A stretch of 64,000 nt of DNA from Sandaracinaceae bacterium (GCA_019637095.1 JAHBWG010000006.1:62001-126000); one strand, 5' to 3'; positions 25,840 through 35,774 are shown, counted from the first letter of the stretch. The notes: generated from the sequence alone by a model not told the origin. Translations and numbers: made by a program.

Positions 25840-26963
25840 AAGACCTCGCTCGCGCCATCGAGCCGGAGCTCGCGGGTGGACGCGTCCCACTTGGCGTCGA
25901 GCAGCCGAAGCCGCTCACCGTCGCGGAGGGAGACGTGTGCATCGTGGACGACGGTGATCGCCTCGCCATCGTTCGTGCGGGCGGTGAACCCGTACGCCGC
26001 CGGCGGCCCCTCCACGACGAGCTCGACGTCGAGCCGACCAGTCGCGGACATCGAAGGTGCGTCAGCCCAGGCGTCGTCACAGAACGGTCGGAACGAGCAG
26101 TATCGACAGTGGGGGCCTGTCGTCGCGTCGGCCGGTGTCGTGCTCAGACGGCGCCGCGCGTCAGCGATCCGCGCGCCGAGCTCTCGCTCCGCCTCTTCGA
26201 GCCGGGCTCGTCCGCACTCGAAACGTTGGCTCGCCGAGGGGTAGGACGCGACGAGCTCGACGGGCTCCACGCGCGCGTTGCGCCACCAAAGCACGGCGTA
26301 GCACAGGAGCTGAGCCTGGTGCTCGGGCTTGGGCGCCCCCGTCTTGAAGTCGAGGATGGTCACGCCCGCGCTCGTCTGGCGCACGAGATCGAGCGTCCCC
26401 TCGAACGGAAGCGACGGGTGCCTCAGCGTCAGCTCGCTCAGGGGAGCGCGCGCCACGAGCGCTGCGAGGTCCGACGTCGAGCGCCCCCTGCCCTGCCGGG
26501 TTGGCGCCGTCACCGCCGGCTCGACGCGCTGCGCCTGCGCATACTCGTTCCTGAACATTCGAACGACCCGGTTCACCACGACCTCAGGCGTGAGGCCCAG
26601 GGCCCACGCGCCGGCCCGAGGGTGTGCCCGCCACGCCGCGCGCTGCACGTCCACCATCGGACGCGCTCGCCCCCGAAGATCGAACTCGCGCAGGTGCTCT
26701 GCCAGCTCGGAGGAGCCGAGCGCCGGCGCACCTCGCACGGCCAGCCACTTGTAGAGCGCGTCGAGCAGCTCGTGCACGATCGTCCCAGCGACGGCCGCGC
26801 GGTTCGGCCGCTCGGGGATGCGCCCGAGCTCGCCGAACTCGGAGCGCCCGAGCTGCCACCGCCGAGGACACACCTCGATGGCGCTCAGCGACGAGTGGCT
26901 GAACGTGTCCGGTGGCGTCGCCCACTTGGTGGGCGCACGCACCAAGAACAGCTCGCGCGTCAT
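25806..26963 (-). CDS. Cas4/RecB-like PD-(D/E)XK nuclease, last gene of defence operon
   Basis: 385-aa nuclease of the RecB/Cas4/AddB-C class. The core is EGTLDLV (about 184-190) and ILDFKTG (about 201-207) followed by QAQLLCYAV, the D-x(n)-DXK-QxxxY pattern. Four cysteines suit a [4Fe-4S] clamp: C32 in VCPRRW and a C-terminal trio in HCRYCSFRPFC near residue 283. A roughly 90-residue beta domain follows. Such enzymes process DNA ends together with helicases. The start ATGA-overlaps the stop of the DUF1998 helicase, so it is probably the nuclease arm of that helicase. The 3' end overlaps the convergent kinase gene by 34 bp. Confidence 0.88.
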   Translation of the reverse strand: MTRELFLVRAPTKWATPPDTFSHSSLSAIEVCPRRWQLGRSEFGELGRIPERPNRAAVAGTIVHELLDALYKWLAVRGAPALGSSELAEHLREFDLRGRARPMVDVQRAAWRAHPRAGAWALGLTPEVVVNRVVRMFRNEYAQAQRVEPAVTAPTRQGRGRSTSDLAALVARAPLSELTLRHPSLPFEGTLDLVRQTSAGVTILDFKTGAPKPEHQAQLLCYAVLWWRNARVEPVELVASYPSASQRFECGRARLEEAERELGARIADARRRLSTTPADATTGPHCRYCSFRPFCDDAWADAPSMSATGRLDVELVVEGPPAAYGFTARTNDGEAITVVHDAHVSLRDGERLRLLDAKWDASTRELRLDGASEVFYCAREGDRSA

Positions 26964-29900
26964 TCGAGCCCCAAGCGCCGAAAAGCCTCGGGCACATCGT
27001 GCTCGAGCATGAAGGCGTCGAGGCTCACCAGCTCGACGAACGCAGCGTCCGCGGCGTCGCGCACGGGCGACGAGACCGCGCTGGGGTCGACGAGCGGGTG
27101 GTGGACGTCGACCCAGACCTCGCTCCCGTCCGCGCGCCGGACCACGAGTGGGACGACGGCACCGTCGGCCTGCAGATCCCGCTCACAGTCCTTGCCTTCG
27201 AGGGTCAAGAGCTCGAAGAACGGCCCGACCAGGCGTCCCTTCTCGTCCGCCGACATGCTCGGGACGACGTTCCCCGTCACTGCGCGAAGGAGAGCGAGCG
27301 CGAGCCGTCGGTCGAGCGACGCGTGGAAGTAGTTGTTGCCGTAGTGCTGAAGGCACGCGTAACAGGCGCGCGCACAGGAACACGAATCGAGTAACGCCTC
27401 CGTCGCTGCGAGCACGCGGTCGATGGACTCGCCGACGGCCTTCGCGTAACCGGCGCCCCCGGGCAGCAGGTCGTAGAGGTAGAGCTGGGCCTCGGTCGTC
27501 ACGCCGCCGACGACCGGAGACCACCAGCCCGAGAGCTCGCCTTCGTCGATCTGGAGGGTGCGGGACGCGGCGAGCGAGATCGCCTCGACCAGCGAAGTGA
27601 GCGCCATGTGAGCGGCCGACGCCATGAACGGCTGACCGTCTCGCGCCAGGGTGAGAGGAGACGCGAGACGAAGGCGCAGGAGCAGCGCATCCGTGGGGAA
27701 CCGATGTCCGAGGTGGAACGGGCCGGCCGCCGCCCCCGCGCAGATCTTCCCTTTCTCCATCGGGTGCGCGTGACTCGTGACCGATCCCTTCTTCGTGAGC
27801 TTGGTCTGGGTGAAGCCGGGGCCGAACTCGGGCTCCGCGCGGCCGCACTCGGGGCAGACGCGGAATCCGCGCCCCCCGATCCCCTTGTTCACGACCGCCA
27901 GCCTGCGCGGCCCCGTCCAGAGCGCGAGCCGCCCCTCGTGGAGCTCGCGATGCCAGTCGGTCGGCAGGTCCTGGACCTCGAGCCGCGCGCGGTCCGTCGC
28001 GCCGGCGAACGTCGTGGCCTCTCCACGGTCCTCGTCCCGCCTCTCGTTGACGTCGGGCGCGAACCCCACCGGTGTGATGAACGCCTGCCGCGTGAGCTGG
28101 TCGCTCCCGCAGCACGGGCAACGCACGAGCTCGGTGGCCTCGGCCTCGGTCGACACGAACGTGCAGTCGCGACACGCGACGTAGGGGCGTCGCCGCTCGA
28201 TGGTCCCCGCCGGCGAGGGCTCGTACGGCGAGTAGAGCGCCGCCGAGGTGAAGCGCCACTTGTCGATCGTGAGGCTGCGCCCGGGCGCATACTCGGTGAG
28301 CGCGAGCTGCAAGTCGCGTTGCGGCTGGTACTCGAACACACGCCGGTGCCGGTCGCCCCCCGGCTCGCTGGCCTTCACCACCCAGAAGCTCACGACGTCG
28401 GTCGGGAAGGCGTATCGCGGCAAGACGGCGCGGGTGATCAGGAGCTGCAGCAGCTCCTCCTCGAGCACGCGCTCGAGCGAAGCACGTTCCAGGCCCTCGA
28501 GCTCGTCACGGCGCTCGAACGCTCCGACCGGCAACACCTCATGCAACTTCCGCGTGAGATCGTCGACCGCCCTGCCGATCGTCGCGTCGACGCCGTCGAT
28601 GCTCACTCCATGCCCGTGCGAGCGAGCCGGCACCCACGCGCGCAGCTCGAGCTCGAGGTGCGCGCGATGTTCGCCGAGCCAGGACTCGAAGCGCTGGAGC
28701 GAGCAAGGGTGCTCGTTCGACAGGAACTGCTCGACGGTGCCGAGGGACTCGAAGAGCGCGAACGTGCTCGACTTGGGATCGGTGGGCACCTGCTCGTGGA
28801 AGAAGCGCTGGACGAGGTAGGCGCTCACGTGGCGCCGCAGGACCTGCTGGTTCTCGATGTACACCTCCGGCGGCTTCACGCTCCCGGAGATGATGTCGCT
28901 CGGGCTCTCGAAGTAGTGGGCGTCGTGCGACGTGCCGTGCGCGTACGTGATCACGGACGCGACCGTGCGCCCTCGGCGGCCCGCGCGACCCGCGCGCTGC
29001 TGGTAGTTCGCGACGCTCGGCGGCACGTTGCGGAGCGCGACGCCGGAGAGCGCGCCGATGTCGATACCCACCTCCATCGTCGTCGTACAGCTCAGGACAT
29101 CGATGGGGGGCTTGTCGTCGACGCGCACGTCCTGGAAGCGGAGCTCGTACTCCTCGACCTTGTTGAACGCGCCGTCCTCGGGCGTCGCGGTGAGCTGCGC
29201 CGAGTGCTCCGCGGTCGCGAGGCTGAACGGCTCGAGGTGCCGCTCCGCGAACGCCCGCCGGACTTGATCCCGGTAGAAGCCGGTCCGGGCGTCGAGGTAC
29301 GCGTCGTCCGCGTGGACCACCGTGCCCAGGCACGCCGGGCACACGTCGCCGAGGCTCTCGGGGTGGATCCGCCCGCAGTCCGTGCACCGCAGCCACTCGC
29401 CATCGAGGCGCAGGCGCAGGCACAAACCGAGCGGCTGGAGATAGTACCGATCGCCCTCGAAGAAGAGGAGGGCCGACTTGCGCACGAGCGCACGGAACCA
29501 CTCGAGGGTGCGCTCGAGCCCGTGTGGGTCCGCGCCGGTGACGCGCGCCAGATACTCACCGAATCGGTTCGGGAGCACGTCCGCGTCCTTGCTCGCATCG
29601 ATCCCGACCGGCTTGGCCCACCCTTCCCCCTGGTTGCGGAGCGCCGCCCCGTCCGCACGGAACGTCCTGCGCTCGAGGTGCTGGCGCACCCAGGCGCGGT
29701 AGATGGCGCGGACGGAGTCCGGCTCCAGCGCCAGGGGGAAGTCGTCGAACACGGCCCCTGCGATCAGGGGGTTCTCCTCGACGGTGCCGAGCGCGAGAGC
29801 GGTGATCGAATAGTAGCGATCGGTCAGCGCCTCGAAGAGATGCTTCGCGAAGACCTCGGTCGGACGAACGCTTCCTGACCCGGCGAGCCTCCGGAGCTCG

Positions 29901-32761
29901 GAGAGCGACTTCCCTGCCGCTAGGCGCAGGTGGTTGCGGAACTCGTGCTCCTCGTCCGAGGGAAACGGGTCGTAGCCCTTGGTGGCGCAGACCCACACGA
30001 GGGCCGCGTAGAGCTCGTGCATCCCCGCGGGCTCGCCCGTCTCGCGCTCGAGGGCGTCGGCGCTCAGCGCCAAGACCTGGCGGAAGAGATCCTGGGCGTG
30101 GCTGGTCTCGAGCGCCGGGGCGAGCTTCGCGGCCTTCTGTCGGCCGTCGCTGAACACGAGCACTTTGCGCCCGTGGTTCGGCAGAGCCGGGTCCGCCTTC
30201 TGCGGCGGCTGCTCGGCGAACTGCGCCTCGATCAAGGCGGTGAAGGGCTGCTCACCGCGGGTGTGGAAGTCGTGGATCCGAGCGCGCGAGTGCGCGCTCG
30301 GCTGGCACATCGCGCAGCGCTCGAACGTCGGCTGGATCGCGCCGTCACCATCACGCCACGCGAAGAAGGCTCGAGTGCTCGCCTCGGGGAGCTGCGCGGT
30401 GCGATCGACGAGGCCGGTCTCGAGGTGCACCCGCATCTCGAACGTGCGATCGGAATAGCGCGGCTCACAGGGGAGGAGCTCGAGCTTGACCGGCGCGCCC
30501 TCGACGTCGCCCCAGAGGAAATCGACTTGGTCGAGCGTGCCCGTCCGCGCGCGCGCGTGGACGTACGGGCTCCCGCAGCTTCGACACGACGCGATCTCGA
30601 AGACGCGGCAGCCGCATGCGTCGCAGCGCGTCCGAGGCTGACTGAAGAGCTTGCCGAGGAGCGCCGACTCTCCAGGTGCGTCCTGCCGCCCGCTGCACGC
30701 GGGGTTGATGCACGCATGGAGACCGAGCAGGCCTCGGAACATCGCGTGCACGCGCGTCGGCACGAGCCCAGCGGTGTCGGGCTCACGGCGCGCGAGCGCG
30801 CCGAGCGCCAAGAGCACGGAGAGCGCCTTCTCGCGCTCTGGATGATCACCGAAGACGGCGTCGGCGAGCTCGGCGACGGACCGCGCCTCGCCCGCCGCCT
30901 CCGCGATGAGCTGGTTGACGAAGGGTTGGCCCTCGAGCGCCTCGAAGAGCGCGCGCTGGACCCCGGCGTCGTCGCGAGCAGGAGCGGTCACGCCGAAGTG
31001 CGCGAGCACCGGCGTGACCACGTCGTGCAACGCGCCCTCCGCGAGGTCGTGGAGCCGCTCGAGATCGATCGAAGCGAGCAAATCGGCGACGTCGCTCGAC
31101 CCGGGCGACCGCGGCGAGGGGATCGTGCGCGACCCCGTGATCGGGACGAAACGCTCGGGCGGCTTGCCGGTCATGTCGGCGGCGAAGCGGCGGACTCGCT
31201 CCAGCGCATCGGTGTCGCTCCCGAGCGAGGCGCTCGTGGCGATCACGCGCAGCTTCTCGGGCTCGTCGTGGATCCCCAGCCGCGCGCGCAGCCGCCGGAT
31301 GAGGAAGGCCACCTCGGCGCCCTTGGCGCCGCGGTACATGTGCGCCTCGTCGACCACGAGCAGCAATCGGCTCTCGGGATGCGCGAGCCAGCGCGCCGTC
31401 TCGTCGAAGATCGGTCGCTCGAAGGGGCGCATCAGCATGTACTCGAGCATCGAGTAGTTGGTCACGAGGATGTCAGGGGAGTGGCCGGGCAAGGTCCCGG
31501 TCCCATGCACCATCTCGTGCCGCGTGAGGAGCTCCGCGTCGCCGTCGCTCGTGTGGAGGCGCTCGCTCCACTCGTGGCTGGTGAACTCGGCGCCCTTCTT
31601 CTTCCCCGACTTGTACGTTCTCTTCTTGGCCCGGTCGGCGGCGAAGAACGCCCGGAGGTCCTTGGCCGGATAGCGCCCCATGCGGCGAAGGTGGCGCTCG
31701 AGGTCGGCGGGGAGCCCGAGGTAGTACTGAAGCAGCGGCGCGACGCGCTCGCCGTCACGCGAGGCCTTGCGGGGCCCGGGGTACGGGGTGCGCCCCGTGT
31801 ACATGCCGAAACGGAGCGCGCGCCCGCCGTGTGCGCGGAAGGCGGCCGCGAGCTTCGGCTCGCCGAACAGCAAGCGAAGCCGCGCGAGCTGGTCGTTCAC
31901 CAGCGCGTTCATCGGATACAGGATGAGCGCACGCACCGAGCGCTCGCTGAACGAAGCGGGACGCGTCACCGCCTCGTCGTAGAGGCTCCCGAGGATGGGG
32001 AGGAGGAAGCACTCCGTCTTGCCGGAGCCGGTGCCGGTGGCGATGACCGTGTCCATCCCTTCGGCGAGGAACCGCGTGTACGCCTCGCCTTGATGCGCGT
32101 ACATGCGCGGGTAGAGGATCGGGTCGGACGCCTCGTTCTCTCGGTGCGTGGGCCGCTCCGACGACAACGCCGTGAAGAGCTGCGCGACGTGGGGCGCGAG
32201 CCCGAGCTCGCCGTAGCCTCGCTCGAGCTCGGCGTAGCGGGTGGTCGTCTCGAGGTAGGGGACCTGCGCGAGCAGGCGCCCGCCGTCCGCTTCGAGCAGC
32301 AGGCGGCGCGAGCGCACGAGGGTCGGGTCGCTGAGCGGGTAGGCGCTCTCGATGTACCCGCGCAGGGCGTTGCGCAGACGCTCCACGAGGCCGGTCGGGG
32401 TGAAGCGGTCTCGCACTTCGCGCGGCCGCGCGGGCGGCGGCGCGCCGGGCGGTCGCGTAGGCCGCTTCAAGCGCGCGGCCTTGGGCGCGGGCTCGGCGGG
32501 CTTTGCGGCGGGGAGCGCCCGCGCCCAACTTGCCAGCGCTGCGGTCACGCGATCGCTCGCGCCTTCGATCCTTGCCTCGAGCCCCTCCGGCGTCTGCCCC
32601 ACGAACAGCGTCGTGAGGTACGCGACGGATACGTCGGTCACCCCCGCGAAGTCGAATCGCGTCTCAGGCTCCACCTGCCGCGCCGCGAGGAACTCGGCGT
32701 CACCCACGTCCTCGAGCCGCCCCTCGTCGTCGGCGAACTTCGCCAGCTTCAGCGTCGGCAT
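26960..32761 (-). CDS. giant DEAH/DUF1998 helicase (DruE/DrmAB-like)
   Basis: 1933-aa SF2 helicase. After a roughly 100-residue N-terminal domain and Pro-rich linker come Walker A (ATGTGSGKTE, about 243), a DEAH box (VVDEAHMYRG, about 467) and SATs-like TSASLGS. Cys clusters of zinc-finger type follow (CINPACSG, CDACGC, CRSCG; later CTDCG, CPACLG). The C-terminal RecA lobe has EVGIDIGALSGVALRNVPPS and QQRAGRAGRRG (about 1237-1275). A DUF1998-type Cys motif lies near 1800 (CSCARACYACLQHYGN). Size and order resemble Druantia DruE and a fusion of DISARM DrmA with DrmB. Both neighbours are joined by 4-bp or 1-base overlaps. Probable role: ATP-driven translocation on invading DNA (inference). Confidence 0.9.
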   Translation of the reverse strand: MPTLKLAKFADDEGRLEDVGDAEFLAARQVEPETRFDFAGVTDVSVAYLTTLFVGQTPEGLEARIEGASDRVTAALASWARALPAAKPAEPAPKAARLKRPTRPPGAPPPARPREVRDRFTPTGLVERLRNALRGYIESAYPLSDPTLVRSRRLLLEADGGRLLAQVPYLETTTRYAELERGYGELGLAPHVAQLFTALSSERPTHRENEASDPILYPRMYAHQGEAYTRFLAEGMDTVIATGTGSGKTECFLLPILGSLYDEAVTRPASFSERSVRALILYPMNALVNDQLARLRLLFGEPKLAAAFRAHGGRALRFGMYTGRTPYPGPRKASRDGERVAPLLQYYLGLPADLERHLRRMGRYPAKDLRAFFAADRAKKRTYKSGKKKGAEFTSHEWSERLHTSDGDAELLTRHEMVHGTGTLPGHSPDILVTNYSMLEYMLMRPFERPIFDETARWLAHPESRLLLVVDEAHMYRGAKGAEVAFLIRRLRARLGIHDEPEKLRVIATSASLGSDTDALERVRRFAADMTGKPPERFVPITGSRTIPSPRSPGSSDVADLLASIDLERLHDLAEGALHDVVTPVLAHFGVTAPARDDAGVQRALFEALEGQPFVNQLIAEAAGEARSVAELADAVFGDHPEREKALSVLLALGALARREPDTAGLVPTRVHAMFRGLLGLHACINPACSGRQDAPGESALLGKLFSQPRTRCDACGCRVFEIASCRSCGSPYVHARARTGTLDQVDFLWGDVEGAPVKLELLPCEPRYSDRTFEMRVHLETGLVDRTAQLPEASTRAFFAWRDGDGAIQPTFERCAMCQPSAHSRARIHDFHTRGEQPFTALIEAQFAEQPPQKADPALPNHGRKVLVFSDGRQKAAKLAPALETSHAQDLFRQVLALSADALERETGEPAGMHELYAALVWVCATKGYDPFPSDEEHEFRNHLRLAAGKSLSELRRLAGSGSVRPTEVFAKHLFEALTDRYYSITALALGTVEENPLIAGAVFDDFPLALEPDSVRAIYRAWVRQHLERRTFRADGAALRNQGEGWAKPVGIDASKDADVLPNRFGEYLARVTGADPHGLERTLEWFRALVRKSALLFFEGDRYYLQPLGLCLRLRLDGEWLRCTDCGRIHPESLGDVCPACLGTVVHADDAYLDARTGFYRDQVRRAFAERHLEPFSLATAEHSAQLTATPEDGAFNKVEEYELRFQDVRVDDKPPIDVLSCTTTMEVGIDIGALSGVALRNVPPSVANYQQRAGRAGRRGRTVASVITYAHGTSHDAHYFESPSDIISGSVKPPEVYIENQQVLRRHVSAYLVQRFFHEQVPTDPKSSTFALFESLGTVEQFLSNEHPCSLQRFESWLGEHRAHLELELRAWVPARSHGHGVSIDGVDATIGRAVDDLTRKLHEVLPVGAFERRDELEGLERASLERVLEEELLQLLITRAVLPRYAFPTDVVSFWVVKASEPGGDRHRRVFEYQPQRDLQLALTEYAPGRSLTIDKWRFTSAALYSPYEPSPAGTIERRRPYVACRDCTFVSTEAEATELVRCPCCGSDQLTRQAFITPVGFAPDVNERRDEDRGEATTFAGATDRARLEVQDLPTDWHRELHEGRLALWTGPRRLAVVNKGIGGRGFRVCPECGRAEPEFGPGFTQTKLTKKGSVTSHAHPMEKGKICAGAAAGPFHLGHRFPTDALLLRLRLASPLTLARDGQPFMASAAHMALTSLVEAISLAASRTLQIDEGELSGWWSPVVGGVTTEAQLYLYDLLPGGAGYAKAVGESIDRVLAATEALLDSCSCARACYACLQHYGNNYFHASLDRRLALALLRAVTGNVVPSMSADEKGRLVGPFFELLTLEGKDCERDLQADGAVVPLVVRRADGSEVWVDVHHPLVDPSAVSSPVRDAADAAFVELVSLDAFMLEHDVPEAFRRLGLE

Positions 32762-34827
32762 CAGGCCACCGTCTCCAGGTGCCACCCGCTCGGATCGAGA
32801 CCCGTGAGGGCCTCGTGCTCGCACCCACCGGGGATACTGAGCAGGAGCCCGCGCATCGCGCGTGTGAGCGCGACGTAGAGCAGGCGGCGTTCGTTGCGCA
32901 TGCGTTCGAGGAACAGCCCTTCGTCGTCGAACTCGCGCTTCACCGGATAGGTCCCGGGATGAAACCCGCAGACGGCCACGATCGGAAACTCCAGGCCCTT
33001 GGCGGAGTGGAGCGTCAGCACCTTCACCGTGCTCTGCCGCAGATCGAGGTCCTTGCCAGCGAAGAAGCGGGCGTCGAGCCCGTCGCGCGCGAGGGCGTCG
33101 GCGATCTCACGCCCGACCTTGGCCGTCGGCACCAACACGGCGGCAGCGCTCGTCGGGAGGTGCAGGTGCCGGCTCATCTCGCGGACGAAGCGGCCGATCC
33201 ACACCGGCTCGGTCTCGTCGGTCGCGCCCGAGAGCAGCACCGGGAGCGGACCGTCGTGCACGCTCGTGGACGGCTCCAGCGTCTCTTCGGGCTCCACCTC
33301 GAGCACCGCGAAGGCCGCGCGATCGATCTCCCGCGTGGAGCGATAGTTCCGCTTCAAGATCGCGGTGCGCCCCTTGAACTGGAGGCGCGGGTGCGCCGAC
33401 GACCACGTGTAGTTGCGCGAGTAGAGCGACTGCTTGCTGTCGGCCGCGAAGAAGAGACCCTCGGGGGTCCGACAGACCTCGGCCATCAACGCCAGCGCCG
33501 AGGGGCTCAGGTCCTGCGCCTCGTCCACGAACACGTAGTCGAAGTGGCGCGTCCAGGCACCGCCGCGCACGATCTCGAGGGCCTCACCGCGCAGCGCCGC
33601 GTAACGCTCGACGCGCTCCGCGCGGAAGCGCTCTGCGATCTCCCACACGGCCTCGCGCAGCCCGGCGGTGAGCGAGAGCCCGCGCCCCGGGCGCGGCGCC
33701 TCGAGGTAGTCGGCGAGGCTCGAGAGGCCGCGGCCCTCGACGATCCACTCGATCTCTTCGAGGAGGTAGCGGTCGGAGAGCCGCGCGAGCCCGCGCTCGC
33801 GCACCGCGCGCTGGAACTCGTCGGGCGCGCTCGGCACGTGCCGCGCGCGCAGCTCCCGCAGCCGCTTGGTGGCCACGGGCCCCGACTCGGGCGAGCCGAC
33901 CTTGCGCCGGGTCGCGACGATCTCGCGCGCCACCCGGTCGCACGTCGCGACGCGAACGCGCGCGAACTGCTCGGGAGTCAGGAGTTGCTGGAGCAGCTGC
34001 CGCGTCACCGACATCAGCGCGTTCGTGTACGTCGTGAAGAGCACCGTCTCGCGGCCGGTCGCGCCCGCGCGCGCGAGCACCTCCGCGACGCGGTAGAGCG
34101 CCACGGTGCTCTTGCCGGTGCCGGCACCCCCGCGAACCATCGTCGGCCCTTGGAGCGCCCAGCGCGTCAGCTTCGCTTGCTCTTCATCGAGGCGCAGCAG
34201 GAACGCGAGCAGGTCACCCTCCTTGTACCGCACGAGGTCCGTCGTGGAGGCGACGAGCAGGTCGGGCTGCTGGACGACCTGCTCGAGGCTCGGCGGAAAC
34301 AGCGCGTCTACCACTCGAGCGAGCACGTCGCCTGGCACTTGCGCGCTCAAGAGCTCCTCCTCCGTCGTGCACTCGACGAGGCGGAGCGCATGCCCCGGCG
34401 CGACACCCAGCGTCGCCAACCACTCGCTCGTGATCGGGCGCGGCAGCGGCTCAGCGTCGGGCGCGGCCCGGAGCTCGAAAGTCTTGGGCTGCGCCGCTGC
34501 GAGGATCTCGTCGAGGTCGTCCTCCCCGTCGTCGATCGCGGGCAGCGCCTCCGCCTCCGGGATCGCTTCGTACGTGCGCTCGTTGCGGATACGGAGACCG
34601 AGCAGGCTCACCCAATCCGGCCCGAAGCGGTAGAAGATCCGGTATTCGCCCACCTTGAGGCGATAGACATCCTTCGTGCCCTTGAGCTGCGTCTTCCCGG
34701 GCCCCGAGGTCGGGTCGTCGATCAGCGAGTTGATCTTCTCCCAGAGCACCGCGGTGCGGTTCGAGGGAAAGGCGCGGATCTCCTCCGCGCAGCTCGGCTT
34801 GATCATGATCTGTCGCTTCCTTGCCAT
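32761..34827 (-). CDS. RelE-like domain fused to UvrD/PcrA helicase
   Basis: 688 aa. Residues about 7-85 resemble the RelE/ParE/HigB toxin fold: IKPSCAEEIRAFPSNR, LKGTKDVYRLKVGEYRIFYRF, LLGLRIRNERTYE. The rest is a compact SF1A UvrD/PcrA-type helicase: Walker A GGAGTGKST (about 235), motif II FVDEAQDLSP (about 432), LKRNYRSTREI, LTLHSAKGLEFPIV and LLYVALTRAM. Between them lie about 140 residues with no clear family. The RelE part keeps the central YRLKVGEYRIFYRF block of the fold, but whether it still cuts ribosome-bound mRNA is unknown; no antitoxin gene is adjacent. It is joined to both neighbours by overlaps (ATGA at 34827; 32761). A toxin arm activated by DNA sensing is one possible reading. 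Confidence 0.87.
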   Translation of the reverse strand: MARKRQIMIKPSCAEEIRAFPSNRTAVLWEKINSLIDDPTSGPGKTQLKGTKDVYRLKVGEYRIFYRFGPDWVSLLGLRIRNERTYEAIPEAEALPAIDDGEDDLDEILAAAQPKTFELRAAPDAEPLPRPITSEWLATLGVAPGHALRLVECTTEEELLSAQVPGDVLARVVDALFPPSLEQVVQQPDLLVASTTDLVRYKEGDLLAFLLRLDEEQAKLTRWALQGPTMVRGGAGTGKSTVALYRVAEVLARAGATGRETVLFTTYTNALMSVTRQLLQQLLTPEQFARVRVATCDRVAREIVATRRKVGSPESGPVATKRLRELRARHVPSAPDEFQRAVRERGLARLSDRYLLEEIEWIVEGRGLSSLADYLEAPRPGRGLSLTAGLREAVWEIAERFRAERVERYAALRGEALEIVRGGAWTRHFDYVFVDEAQDLSPSALALMAEVCRTPEGLFFAADSKQSLYSRNYTWSSAHPRLQFKGRTAILKRNYRSTREIDRAAFAVLEVEPEETLEPSTSVHDGPLPVLLSGATDETEPVWIGRFVREMSRHLHLPTSAAAVLVPTAKVGREIADALARDGLDARFFAGKDLDLRQSTVKVLTLHSAKGLEFPIVAVCGFHPGTYPVKREFDDEGLFLERMRNERRLLYVALTRAMRGLLLSIPGGCEHEALTGLDPSGWHLETVA

Positions 34828-35774
34828 CACCCCTCCCCCACGAGCCCGAGCCGCGTGCTCAGCACCCGAGCGACCTCGGCTCGGTGTTCCGCTTCGAGCG
34901 TCCACGCGCCGCCCTCCACTGGCTCGCCGAAGATCGACGCGTAGCGATACTCCGCGCGCGGGAGCCACGCGCCGACGGTGAGGCGCGCGCGCTCGCCGTC
35001 GCTCTCCCAGCGGCACGCGAGCGGCGCCCCGTCGGCGACGGCCACGGCGAAACGCGCGCGCGTGCCCTCGTCGCGGTCCAGGCGGATGAACGGCGCGCGC
35101 GCGGGGCTCGCTCCGCGCGTCCACGCGACGAGCCAGCGCGCGTTCGCGAGCCGCGCGCGCCAGAGGCGCCCCTGTTCGACCCGTCGCCACACGAAGCGCC
35201 CCTCGTGCTGCGCCCACGCGCGCCACGACGGCTCGCCCTCGCGCTCGTAGCTGCCCGCGGGCGACGGATCCGCGTCGAGACGCCGATCCAGCGTGTCGAG
35301 CCACGCGCGGTCCGCGCGTGGCGCCCGGTCGAGCCCGGCCCACGCCTCGGGACGCAGGCACACCCCGCGCGCTACGGCGATCGCCTCGTGCATGCCTTCA
35401 TCGCCGGCGCGCCGGACGCGCGAGAGCCCCGTGCGCTCGAAGGCGCCAGGGAGCGCCGCGTCGAGCGACGCGCTCGGAGCGCTGGTGAAGATCCGCCAGC
35501 GCTCGGCGCCGAGCGCGACCGCGCGCACCGGGGTCGCCGCGAGGTAGCCGCCCTCCGCGCGCTGGAGATCGCCGCGTCGCTCGAGCTCGCGACAGACCGC
35601 GAGCAGCTCCGGCTCGAGCCGCGGCACCTCGAGGGCAGCGAGCGTCCGCGACAGCCGGGCGATCACCGAGGCCCGCGGCGTCCAGCGGCGCGCGTGGACC
35701 TCCGCGCGAACCAGCTCGGCGAGCTCGTCGCGCGTCGCGGCGGGGGGCATCGCGTCCTGCAAGCGAAGCTGCAT
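34827..35774 (-). CDS. unknown defence-operon protein with winged-helix-like N terminus
   Basis: 315 aa, unrecognised. Residues 1-75 are helical with a plausible winged-helix turn (PRLEPELLAVCRELERRGDLQRAEGGYLA). The remainder is mixed alpha/beta and Trp/Arg-rich (GRFVWRRVEQGRLWRARLANARWLVAW, YRYASIFGEPVEGGAWTLEAEHRAE). It has no lysine and no nuclease, ATPase or methyltransferase motif. It starts in an ATGA overlap with the S24-domain gene and ends in an ATGA overlap with the RelE-UvrD gene, so it is almost certainly co-expressed with them and may be an adaptor or a DNA-recognition subunit (inference). Confidence 0.7.
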   Translation of the reverse strand: MQLRLQDAMPPAATRDELAELVRAEVHARRWTPRASVIARLSRTLAALEVPRLEPELLAVCRELERRGDLQRAEGGYLAATPVRAVALGAERWRIFTSAPSASLDAALPGAFERTGLSRVRRAGDEGMHEAIAVARGVCLRPEAWAGLDRAPRADRAWLDTLDRRLDADPSPAGSYEREGEPSWRAWAQHEGRFVWRRVEQGRLWRARLANARWLVAWTRGASPARAPFIRLDRDEGTRARFAVAVADGAPLACRWESDGERARLTVGAWLPRAEYRYASIFGEPVEGGAWTLEAEHRAEVARVLSTRLGLVGEG

